From Desulfosporosinus sp. (GTDB lineage Bacteria; Campylobacterota; Campylobacteria; Campylobacterales; Arcobacteraceae), in NCBI GenBank assembly GCA_020719775.1, contig DYPS01000013.1, forward strand, positions 1 through 41,265: 41,265 nt of DNA. The letters are read 5' to 3'. The notes below the pieces were generated by a model. The model made no database searches. It was not told the DNA's origin and was given only the letters and a program-made list of their open reading frames with translations. This document shows, piece after piece, positions 9,849 through 17,305 of this stretch (position 1 is its first letter; the number at the start of each line of letters is the position of its first letter). The translations under genes and the position numbers were made by a program.

Positions 9849-10424
9849 ATGAAAAATCTCACAAAGAGTGATTTTAGAAAATTATGTATAAAAAAGTTAA
9901 AGTTTTGTAGTAAATTTGGAAAAATAAAAAAAAACAAATTTATACTAGATGAAATAATAAAAGTTATAAAAATTGAAAAAGCAAAAAATATTTTGTTGTA
10001 TATTCCTCTTGATATGGAGTTTGATGCACGAAATTTAATAGATATTTTAAGACGAAAAAGAAATTATAAAATTTTTGTTCCATTGATGATTGGAAATAGT
10101 TTAAAGGTTACCCCTTTTAGATTACCACTATATAAAAAAAAATATAACATATATGAAACAAATGATTCTACTATGAAAATAAAAATTGATTTAGCAATAA
10201 TTCCAATCATTGGAACTGATGATACTTTTAGAAGAATTGGTTTTGGAGTTGGGTATTATGATAGATTTTTTGCTAGTTTAGATTACAAACCAAAAGTTAT
10301 TTTTGTGCAAATCTGTTTGTGCAAAGCGAAAGAAACTTTAACCCAAATACATGATATAAAATCTGATTATATTATTACAAATAAGGGTACAATAAAATGG
10401 AAGAGATACTTGGGGCATTTATAA
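9849..10424 (+). CDS. 5-formyltetrahydrofolate cyclo-ligase family protein
   Basis: The family converts 5-formyltetrahydrofolate to 5,10-methenyltetrahydrofolate with ATP, salvaging a storage or inhibitory folate. The sequence has the N-terminal KSDFRKLCIKKLK helix, a central IYIPLDMEFDARNLI-like segment and the C-terminal signature GFGVGYYDRFFA, which binds nucleotide and folate. Length is 191 residues from the ATG at 9849, preceded by GAGG at 9835-9838. The frame is also open from 9813, but that adds 12 residues with no family match and lies ahead of the likely transcription start. The last 28 bases overlap rny, implying coupled expression. Confidence 0.88.
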   Translation: MKNLTKSDFRKLCIKKLKFCSKFGKIKKNKFILDEIIKVIKIEKAKNILLYIPLDMEFDARNLIDILRRKRNYKIFVPLMIGNSLKVTPFRLPLYKKKYNIYETNDSTMKIKIDLAIIPIIGTDDTFRRIGFGVGYYDRFFASLDYKPKVIFVQICLCKAKETLTQIHDIKSDYIITNKGTIKWKRYLGHL

Positions 10425-11920
10425 TATCTATAATAAGTGCTGCTATAGGTTTTGTTATTTCTAAAAAAATTGATAGTGCAAAGTTTGATATCTATGTAGA
10501 GCAAGCAAAAGCAAAAGCAAAAGTGATAGAACTAGAAGCAAGAAATTTATTAAAAGATACAAAATTAAGAGCAAAAAAAGAGTTTGAAGTTGAATTTAAA
10601 GAATCACGAAGACTTATAGAAAAAAAAGAAAAAGAGTTAAATTATTATTTTGAAATTGAATTAGAAAATATTAAAAAAGAAAAAATAATAGTGCATGAGG
10701 ATAAGAATAAAGTTGAAGCATTAAAAAAAGGGCTTGAATACCAAGAAAAAGAGTACAACAAAAAATTAGACAAAATTATAAAAATTTTGGAAAATGTAAG
10801 TGGTTTAACACAAGAAGAAGCACGGGAAGCAATGATTGAATTGGTCAAAGATGAATCAAGAGATATCACAGCTTCTATTTTTAGAAAATTTTATAAAGAA
10901 GCTCAAAAAAATACTCGGAAAGATGTGCAAAATATTCTTGCTCAAGCTGTTACAAGATATGCAGGTGAATTTGCAGCAGAAAGACTTACTAATAATGTTT
11001 CCTTTAAAGATGAAGAGATAAAAGGAAAAATAATCGGGAAAGAGGGGAGAAATATAAAAGCTCTTGAAATGTGTCTTGGTGTTGATATTATTATTGGGGA
11101 TATTCCAAATACGATTACAGTTAGTAGTTTCAATCTTTATAGGCGGGCAATTGCAACAAGGGTGATTGAGGAGTTGATTGCGGATGGAAGAATTCAACCA
11201 ACAAGAATTGAAGAAGTTTATCAAGCTGTAAAAAATGAATTTGACACCGGTATTTTAAAAGAAGGGGAAGATACTATTCTTGAACTTGGAATTAAAAATA
11301 TGCATCCAGAGTTAATAGAGCTTATAGGACGGTTAAGATACAGAGCGAGCTATGGTCAAAATGCATTGGCACACACATTAGAAGTAGCAAATCTAGCTGG
11401 ACTTATTGCTTCTCAACTTGGTGGGGACACTATTAAAGCTAGACGAGCTGGGTTATTACATGACATTGGTAAAGCTTTGACCCATGAAATAAAGGGGAGT
11501 CATGTTGATATAGGAGCAGATCTTTGTAAAAAATTAGGTGAACCAGAAGAGGTTATTAATGCTATTTATGCTCATCATGGGTATGAGGAGGCCAATAGTG
11601 TGGAAAGTGCTGCAGTTTGTGCAGCAGATGCATTAAGCGCAGCAAGACCAGGGGCTAGAAGAGAAGTATTAGAAAGTTTTTTAAAAAGAGTTGAAGAGAT
11701 AGAAGAGATAGCCAATAGTCATTTGGGTGTAATAAATGCTTATGCTATTAATGCAGGTAGAGAGATAAGAGTTATTGTCAATGCAAAACTTGTAAATGAT
11801 GATGAAGCTATTTTGATGGCGACAAAGATTGCGCAGACGATAGAGGATAAAGTACAATATCCAGGAGAAATTAAAGTGAATGTTATACGAGAGTTACGAG
11901 CAAGCGGGTATGCAAGATAG
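10397..11920 (+). CDS. rny: Ribonuclease Y
   Basis: RNase Y is a membrane-anchored endoribonuclease that initiates mRNA decay in bacteria lacking or supplementing RNase E. The 507-residue product has one N-terminal membrane segment (about 4-22) and a long Lys/Glu-rich coiled coil to about 150. A KH RNA-binding domain follows, with GKIIGKEGRNIKALE and TITVSSFNLYRR, then an HD phosphohydrolase domain with LLHDIGKAL and IYAHHGYEE. The C-terminus ELRASGYAR is typical of the family. Its start lies inside the end of the upstream cyclo-ligase gene. All catalytic motifs look intact. Confidence 0.96.
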   Translation: MEEILGAFIISIISAAIGFVISKKIDSAKFDIYVEQAKAKAKVIELEARNLLKDTKLRAKKEFEVEFKESRRLIEKKEKELNYYFEIELENIKKEKIIVHEDKNKVEALKKGLEYQEKEYNKKLDKIIKILENVSGLTQEEAREAMIELVKDESRDITASIFRKFYKEAQKNTRKDVQNILAQAVTRYAGEFAAERLTNNVSFKDEEIKGKIIGKEGRNIKALEMCLGVDIIIGDIPNTITVSSFNLYRRAIATRVIEELIADGRIQPTRIEEVYQAVKNEFDTGILKEGEDTILELGIKNMHPELIELIGRLRYRASYGQNALAHTLEVANLAGLIASQLGGDTIKARRAGLLHDIGKALTHEIKGSHVDIGADLCKKLGEPEEVINAIYAHHGYEEANSVESAAVCAADALSAARPGARREVLESFLKRVEEIEEIANSHLGVINAYAINAGREIRVIVNAKLVNDDEAILMATKIAQTIEDKVQYPGEIKVNVIRELRASGYAR

Positions 11921-11961
11921 AAAATTATTTTAATTTCATAAGATTAAATAAAAAATAATCG

Positions 11962-11984
11962 TATAAAAATGAATTTCAATGGAG
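11962..11984 (+). promoter_or_regulatory. rsmD promoter -10 candidate and Shine-Dalgarno site
   Basis: TATAAA at 11962-11967 is a good -10 box in the 70-base gap after rny. GGAG at 11981-11984 is a Shine-Dalgarno site for the ATG at 11991. A start near 11974 leaves almost no leader before the in-frame ATG at 11979, which supports 11991 as the real start. Inferred from sequence only. Confidence 0.4.
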
Positions 11985-11990
11985 AAAAAT

Positions 11991-12587
11991 ATGAATAATA
12001 AATTGAGTGTTAAAATTATAGCTGGAAAATATAAAGGAAAATCTGTCGAGTTACCTCCTTTGGATACAACAAGAAGTAGTAAAGCAATTTTAAAAGAATC
12101 ATTTTTTAATGTTTTACAATATGATGTAGTCGATACTATTTTTATTGAAGCATTTGGAGGAAGTGGAAGCATTGGACTTGAAGCTTTAAGTAGAGGAGCG
12201 AAACATAGTTATTTTTGTGAGATTGATAAAAAATCATATAAAATACTTGAGAAAAATTGTAAGTTTATAGATGAAGTAAATTCTACATCAATGCTTGGAG
12301 ATACTTTTGAAATATTGCCAAGATTAGTGAATAATAATTTTAAAAACGATTTAGTAGTAATTTATATAGATCCTCCATTTGATTTTAGAGATGGAATGGA
12401 AAACATTTATCAAAAGTCTTTTATAATGGTGGAAGAATTTAAAAATGAAAATATATTTTTAATTGTTTTTGAACATAAAGCGGAATTGATATTACCCGAT
12501 ATTATTGGAGGTTTTCAAAAATTTAAAATGAAAAAATTTGGGAATAGTGCTCTTTCGTATTTTGAAAAAATAGAAATAAAGAGTTGA
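11991..12587 (+). CDS. rsmD: 16S rRNA (guanine966-N2)-methyltransferase
   Basis: RsmD methylates G966 of 16S rRNA on the 30S subunit using S-adenosylmethionine. The 198-residue protein begins NKLSVKIIAGKYKGK, the conserved opening of the family. It has the SAM-binding segment FGGSGSIGLEALSRGA and the amino-methyltransferase motif DPPF (in IYIDPPFDF). The ATG at 11991 was chosen over 11979 because GGAG lies seven bases upstream of it and the family N-terminus then fits. The gene is followed after nine bases by an ABC permease gene, with no other ribosome-modification gene adjacent. Confidence 0.93.
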   Translation: MNNKLSVKIIAGKYKGKSVELPPLDTTRSSKAILKESFFNVLQYDVVDTIFIEAFGGSGSIGLEALSRGAKHSYFCEIDKKSYKILEKNCKFIDEVNSTSMLGDTFEILPRLVNNNFKNDLVVIYIDPPFDFRDGMENIYQKSFIMVEEFKNENIFLIVFEHKAELILPDIIGGFQKFKMKKFGNSALSYFEKIEIKS

Positions 12588-12596
12588 TCTAATAAA

Positions 12597-13400
12597 ATGA
12601 ATATAAAAATTAATCTATTTATTTTGATTTTTATAGTCTTGTATTCTTTTTTTGGTTCATTTATTTATTCTGTTTCTCCTTATGATTTAAATCCTTCTGA
12701 GATTTTGCAGTCACCATCTTTTTCACATATTTTAGGTACAGATAGATTGGGAAGAGATCTTTTGGCACGAATTATAGAGGGTGGAAAAACTTCTTTAATT
12801 ATTGGATTTTTAAGTGCAAGTATCACATCTATTTTAGGGCTTATTATCGGGGTAAGTAGTGGTTATTTCCGAGGTACTGTTGATATGTTTGTTGTTGTCA
12901 TTATTGATCTTTTTTTAACATTTCCAATTTTCTTTCTTCTTTTGGCTCTTTCAAGTTATATTGATGCCTCTATGATGACCATCATTATTATTTTATCTAT
13001 TGCAAGCTGGATGGGAATGGCTAGGCTTATACGAAGTGAAAGTTTTGCGATCGGGAATAAGCCATATATAAAAATTTTAAAGCTTGCTAGAGTTTCAAAT
13101 ATCAAAATAATTTTTAAATATTTTGCACCACTCATAGCACCTATTTTTTTAGTTTCATTTACTTTTGGGGTTAGTGGAGCAATTTTGGGAGAGTCAGGAC
13201 TTAGTTTTTTAGGACTTGGAATAAATCCTCCCATGATGAGTTTGGGGACGATTTTAAGTGATGGGAAAGATGTTATTGATGTGGCACCTTGGATAAGTTT
13301 TTTTGCTGGACTTCAAATATTTTTAGTTACTTATTGTTTGGTATATACCTCAAATTATATTCAGATAAAAATAAACAACAAAGAAATTCAAGGATTGTAG
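12597..13400 (+). CDS. ABC transporter permease, DppC/OppC type, without visible partners
   Basis: The protein is an inner-membrane permease of the binding-protein-dependent family that usually imports di- or oligopeptides or nickel. It has an N-terminal membrane segment, then the conserved FSHILGTDRLGRDLLARII, four to five more membrane spans, and the cytoplasmic coupling loop ILGESGLSFLGLGINPP that contacts the ATPase. Length is 267 residues, at the short end for DppC. The usual DppB, DppD, DppF and binding-protein genes are not in this window, so it stands alone between rsmD and nusA. The substrate cannot be told. No strong Shine-Dalgarno site is seen before the ATG at 12597. Confidence 0.85.
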   Translation: MNIKINLFILIFIVLYSFFGSFIYSVSPYDLNPSEILQSPSFSHILGTDRLGRDLLARIIEGGKTSLIIGFLSASITSILGLIIGVSSGYFRGTVDMFVVVIIDLFLTFPIFFLLLALSSYIDASMMTIIIILSIASWMGMARLIRSESFAIGNKPYIKILKLARVSNIKIIFKYFAPLIAPIFLVSFTFGVSGAILGESGLSFLGLGINPPMMSLGTILSDGKDVIDVAPWISFFAGLQIFLVTYCLVYTSNYIQIKINNKEIQGL

Positions 13401-13426
13401 ATTTGAAAATCTAGAAATTACTTTTT
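13398..13426 (+). terminator. Possible weak terminator after the permease gene
   Basis: TAGATT (13398-13403) and AATCTA (13408-13413) form a perfect 6-bp stem with a four-base loop that includes the stop codon. A short T-run (13422-13426) follows. The stem is AT-rich and weak, so it could be chance in DNA of this composition. Confidence 0.25.
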
Positions 13427-13466
13427 ATTATTGAAGAATTGAAGATACATACTTAAGTTTTATTTT

Positions 13467-13544
13467 GTTACAATCTGTTTATCTAAAAATGCAATAGCAT
13501 TGGAAAATCAAAAAAATGGTTAGCATTGTTAAAAAAGGAAAAAT
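13467..13544 (+). promoter_or_regulatory. nusA promoter and leader
   Basis: TGTTACAAT at about 13466-13474 matches an extended -10 (TG, one base, TACAAT) and should drive the nusA-to-ribD operon. The presumed leader holds a small hairpin, AATGC (13488-13492) with GCATT (13497-13501). It also holds a direct repeat of TAGCATTG (13495-13502 and 13521-13528), before the AAGGAAAA ribosome-binding site. Whether the repeat is an operator is unknown. Confidence 0.5.
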
Positions 13545-14723
13545 ATGGAAAAGATTATAGATATCATAGATAGTATTGCTTATGAAAAAGGACTGAAAAT
13601 TGTCGAAATCGAAGAAGCACTTAAGGAGTCTTTGATTAAAACTGCTGAAAAGATGATAGGAGGAAATCTGATATTCGATGCAAGTATCAATAGAGAAAAG
13701 AAAAAATTAAGCCTTTTTCAAAAAATCGAAGTTGTAGCAAATGATGATACAAAATTAGATGGAATAACTATCGTTGATGAGGAAGAGGTTGCGGTCAATA
13801 CTGAGAATTTTATCTCAATAGAAGAGGCAAAAAAACTTGATGATAATCTTGAAATAGGGGATTTTTTAAATTATGATTTAGAATTTGAATCTATGGGAAG
13901 AAATGCTGCAACGATACTCTTCACAAATTTAGAATATAAATTGCAAAGACATATAGAAGATAATTTATTTAAAAAATATAATTCTAAACTTGGTAAAACA
14001 GTAACTAGTTCAGTTACAAGTGTTGATAGAAACGATAATACTTTTATGGAAATTGGGGAAGTGAGAGCGATACTTCCAAGAAAAAATAGAATAAAAGGAG
14101 AGACTTTTAAAGTTGGAGATTCTCTTAAAGCAGTTGTTAAAAGTGTAAAAGTTGATAAGCAGCATGGACTTATTGTGGAAGTAAGTAGAACAAGTCCTAA
14201 ATTTTTGGAAAGTTTGTTGACTTTGGAAGTGCCAGAATTAAAAGATAAAAGAATTATTATAGAATCTAGCGCTAGAATTCCAGGAGTAAGATCTAAAATT
14301 GCAATTTCCACAACCGAAGCAAATATTGATCCAATTGGTGCGATTGTTGGAGTGAAGGGTGTTAGAATAAATGCTGTAAGTAAACAACTTCATGGAGAAA
14401 ATATTGATTGTATAGACTATAGTCCGATTCCTGAGATTTTTATAAGTCGAGCTATGAGTCCTGCTCTTGTTAATAGTGTAAAAATAGAGAAGAGTACAAA
14501 TCCAAATGAAAAAAGTAAAGCTATTATCACTATTAATGCTGATCAAAAAGGAAAAGCAATAGGAAAAAATGGTTTAAATATTCGTCTTGCTTCAATGCTT
14601 ACAAATTTTGATATCGTAGTCAATGAAGTGGGTGATGGTACAACATCTAGCGCACTAAATGATGAAAATAAACCAGAAGAGAAGACAAAAGATGTATCAA
14701 GCTTGGAGGCATTATTTAAATAA
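13545..14723 (+). CDS. nusA: Transcription termination/antitermination factor NusA
   Basis: NusA binds RNA polymerase and nascent RNA and tunes pausing, termination and antitermination. The 392 residues contain the N-terminal polymerase-binding domain (1-125), an S1 domain (about 130-200) and two KH domains. The KH region includes IPGVRSKIAIST, DPIGAIVGVKGVRI and KGKAIGKNGLNIRLAS (about 345-360). It ends in a short acidic tail and lacks the C-terminal repeats of E. coli NusA, as expected outside the gamma group. AAAGGAAA lies ahead of the ATG. Its TAA overlaps the cysS ATG by one base. It opens the long translation operon. Confidence 0.95.
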   Translation: MEKIIDIIDSIAYEKGLKIVEIEEALKESLIKTAEKMIGGNLIFDASINREKKKLSLFQKIEVVANDDTKLDGITIVDEEEVAVNTENFISIEEAKKLDDNLEIGDFLNYDLEFESMGRNAATILFTNLEYKLQRHIEDNLFKKYNSKLGKTVTSSVTSVDRNDNTFMEIGEVRAILPRKNRIKGETFKVGDSLKAVVKSVKVDKQHGLIVEVSRTSPKFLESLLTLEVPELKDKRIIIESSARIPGVRSKIAISTTEANIDPIGAIVGVKGVRINAVSKQLHGENIDCIDYSPIPEIFISRAMSPALVNSVKIEKSTNPNEKSKAIITINADQKGKAIGKNGLNIRLASMLTNFDIVVNEVGDGTTSSALNDENKPEEKTKDVSSLEALFK

Positions 14724-16129
14724 TGGCTAGTATATTTTTATTTGACAGTGTACAAAAAGAGAAAGTTTTTTTTGAATCACAAGAGAAAAACAAAGTTAAA
14801 ATGTATGTCTGTGGACCCACTGTTTATGATGATGCACATCTTGGACATGCCAGAAGTGCTATAGTTTTTGATTTGCTTCATAGAGTTTTAAAAGCAAATG
14901 GTTATACAGTGACATTTGTCAAAAATTTTACAGATATTGATGATAAAATCATTAAAAAAATGGCTGAAAGTGGAAAAACACTCGAAGAGATAACATCGCA
15001 TTATATTAAGAGCTACAAAGCTGATATGGATTCTTTAAATGTTTTACCTTCAACAATTGAACCAAAAGCTACAGAAAATCTAGAAGCTATGAAAACGTTA
15101 ATAGATAGTCTTTTGAATCAAGATAGAGCATATAAATTAAGTGACGGTATTTATTTAAAAACATCATCTGATAATCAATATGGAAATATTTCCCATAGAG
15201 TTAGTGATGAATCTTCTGTTTCTAGAATTGAATCAAATAGCCAGAAGGAAGATCAGAAAGATTTTGCTCTATGGAAATTTAATACAAATGTTGTTAGCTA
15301 TCATGCACATTTTGGTGATGGACGCCCTGGATGGCATTGTGAATGTAGCGCAATGATTGATAAGCATTTGAGTGATAAAAATTTGCCATTTGCAATTGAT
15401 ATTCATGGAGGAGGTGCTGATTTACTTTTCCCTCATCATGAAAATGAAGCATCACAAACAAGATTGGCTTATGGGCAAGAATTGTCAAAATATTGGATTC
15501 ATAATGGTTTTGTTAATATTAATGGAGAAAAAATGAGTAAATCTTTAGGTAATAGCTTTTTTTTGAAAGATATGCTGAAAGAGTATAACGGAGAAGTGAT
15601 ACGATTTTATATGTTAACTACTTATTATAGAGCTGATTTTGGATTTAATACAGAAGATTTGGAAGTAAGCAAAAAAAGACTTGATAAATTATATAGACTG
15701 AAAAAGAGAGTTTACGATGTTTCTAGAAATGAATCGTTAAAGCCTTTAGGTTATCAAAATGATATTTTAGAATCTTTAAATGATGATCTGAATACTTCAA
15801 AAGCTTTTGCTTTTATAGATGAGTTTGTAAGTTTTGCAAATGATAAGCTTGATAAGAATCAAAAAGATAAAGATTTTAAAAGCCAACTTGTTGCGCTTTT
15901 TGATTGGATAAGTGATATTTTAGGTATAGGATATCAAAATCCATATAATTATTTTCAATTCGGAATAAGCAATGAAGAAAAACAGCTAATTGAAGAGAAA
16001 ATTTTGCAAAGAACTAAAGCAAAAAAAGAGAAAAATTTTTCACTATCCGATGCAATAAGGGAAGAATTAAACAGTATGAAAATAAGCATAATGGATACAT
16101 CGGATGGAACGTTATGGGAAAAAAATTAA
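14723..16129 (+). CDS. cysS: Cysteinyl-tRNA synthetase
   Basis: CysS charges tRNA-Cys with cysteine. It is a class I synthetase with the HIGH motif as HLGH (DDAHLGHARSAI, about 32-43) and KMSKS in GEKMSKSLGN (about 270-280). The zinc-binding and cysteine-selecting residues are seen as CGPTVYDD near the N-terminus, GWHCECSAM, and the HHENE segment (PHHENEASQ). At 468 residues the length is usual. The start codon overlaps the stop of nusA (TAATG), so the two are coupled. thrB follows after 19 bases. Confidence 0.96.
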   Translation: MASIFLFDSVQKEKVFFESQEKNKVKMYVCGPTVYDDAHLGHARSAIVFDLLHRVLKANGYTVTFVKNFTDIDDKIIKKMAESGKTLEEITSHYIKSYKADMDSLNVLPSTIEPKATENLEAMKTLIDSLLNQDRAYKLSDGIYLKTSSDNQYGNISHRVSDESSVSRIESNSQKEDQKDFALWKFNTNVVSYHAHFGDGRPGWHCECSAMIDKHLSDKNLPFAIDIHGGGADLLFPHHENEASQTRLAYGQELSKYWIHNGFVNINGEKMSKSLGNSFFLKDMLKEYNGEVIRFYMLTTYYRADFGFNTEDLEVSKKRLDKLYRLKKRVYDVSRNESLKPLGYQNDILESLNDDLNTSKAFAFIDEFVSFANDKLDKNQKDKDFKSQLVALFDWISDILGIGYQNPYNYFQFGISNEEKQLIEEKILQRTKAKKEKNFSLSDAIREELNSMKISIMDTSDGTLWEKN

Positions 16130-16148
16130 ATAAGGATAAGGATATTTG

Positions 16149-17030
16149 ATGAAAGTAATAGTACCAGCTACGAGTGCAAATTTAGGGCCAGGATTTGATA
16201 CTTTGGGGTTAGCTCTTAATATTAGAAACAGAGTAATAATAAAACCAGCTAAATTTAATAGTATTTCTCTTAAAGGAGAAGGTGCAAGTAATCCAAAATT
16301 AAAAACTAATAATATGTTTATATCTACATTCAATGATTTTTATGAAAATCTTAATAGTGAAAAACAAAATTTTAGATTTGAATTTATTAATGAAATACCG
16401 CTTTCCAGAGGACTTGGTAGCAGCAGTGCTGTAATTATTAGTGCAATTGCATCAGCATATGCTGTTTGTAGTGTGAAATTAGAGAAGCAAAAGCTTTTGA
16501 ATCTGGCTCTTAGCTATGAATCACATCCAGATAATATTACTCCAGCAGTGATGGGTGGATTTACGGTTGCAACGGTAAAAGATCATGAAGTGCATTTTAT
16601 AAGAAAAGATTTACCTAAAAGTATTAAATGTGTTGTTGTTATTCCTAATCGACCTATCAGTACGAATGAATCAAGAAAAATACTTCCTTTTAAATATTCA
16701 ATTGAAGATACAATTTTTAATGTTTCTCATAGTTCACTTTTAACAGCGGCATTTTTTAGTGAGAATTGGCAAATGTTAAAAGAAGCTTCAAATGATAGAA
16801 TGCATCAATATTATAGAATGAAACAGATGCCAGAACTTTTTGCTGTACAAAAAACTGCTTTAAAAAATGGAGCTTTAATGAGTACGCTTTCAGGAAGTGG
16901 ATCAACTTTTTTTAATATTGCTTACAGTGATGAAGTAAACAATTTAGTAACTGTTCTGAAGGAAAACTTTCCACAATTTAAAGTCTATACATGTGATTTT
17001 AATAATAATGGTATTGAAGTAGAATATTAA
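16149..17030 (+). CDS. thrB: Homoserine kinase
   Basis: ThrB phosphorylates homoserine on the way to threonine. It is a GHMP-family kinase: the N-terminal VPATSANLGPGFDTLGLAL, the ATP loop PLSRGLGSSSAVI (about 83-95) and the C-terminal GSGSTFFNI are all present. I start it at the ATG at 16149 rather than the TTG three bases earlier. AAGGAT upstream supports either, and the family begins MKV. At 293 residues it is normal. A metabolic gene inside a translation operon is odd, but thrB next to infB is a recurring arrangement in Campylobacterota as I recall it. Confidence 0.94.
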   Translation: MKVIVPATSANLGPGFDTLGLALNIRNRVIIKPAKFNSISLKGEGASNPKLKTNNMFISTFNDFYENLNSEKQNFRFEFINEIPLSRGLGSSSAVIISAIASAYAVCSVKLEKQKLLNLALSYESHPDNITPAVMGGFTVATVKDHEVHFIRKDLPKSIKCVVVIPNRPISTNESRKILPFKYSIEDTIFNVSHSSLLTAAFFSENWQMLKEASNDRMHQYYRMKQMPELFAVQKTALKNGALMSTLSGSGSTFFNIAYSDEVNNLVTVLKENFPQFKVYTCDFNNNGIEVEY

Positions 17031-17050
17031 GGGAGATTTGGATACAATCC

Positions 17051-17305
17051 ATGAATTTGAAAAATAAACCGATAAGAAGTTGTATTGTTTGCAGAGTAAG
17101 ATCTGAACAAAATATAATGTTAAGACTACAGTGTAATGATAAAACTTTATCTATATTTTCTGGTAAAGGAAGAAGTTTCTACCTTTGTAGCAAATGTTGT
17201 GAAGATAATAAAAAGTCGGTTAAATCAATCTATAGACAATGTAAAAATAAAGCTGAATATGAAGAACAGCTCAAGGAGATGATAGAAATATGGAAGACAA
17301 AGTGA
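17051..17305 (+). CDS. YlxR/RnpM family RNA-binding protein (DUF448)
   Basis: This is a small basic protein of the YlxR family found between nusA and infB in many bacteria. In Bacillus a member (RnpM) binds the RNase P RNA. The 84 residues show the family signature RSCIVCR near the N-terminus and a conserved GRSFYLC segment (about 41-47) with further cysteines, C49 being in the SKCC pair region. The three-cysteine pattern hints at a metal site, which is inference. Its end overlaps infB by 16 bases. The ATG at 17051 has only a distant GGGAG upstream. Confidence 0.82.
   Translation: MNLKNKPIRSCIVCRVRSEQNIMLRLQCNDKTLSIFSGKGRSFYLCSKCCEDNKKSVKSIYRQCKNKAEYEEQLKEMIEIWKTK

Noticed and set aside
9791-9937. 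N-terminal extension of the TlpA-like gene to 9937
   Set aside because: It would bury the lipoprotein signal peptide and overlap the divergent gene; the ATG at 9790 has AGGA upstream.
17040-17047. GATACAAT just before ylxR, and TACAAT (10388-10393) before rny, as promoters
   Set aside because: A start from these would fall inside the coding sequence, so they are unlikely to serve those genes.
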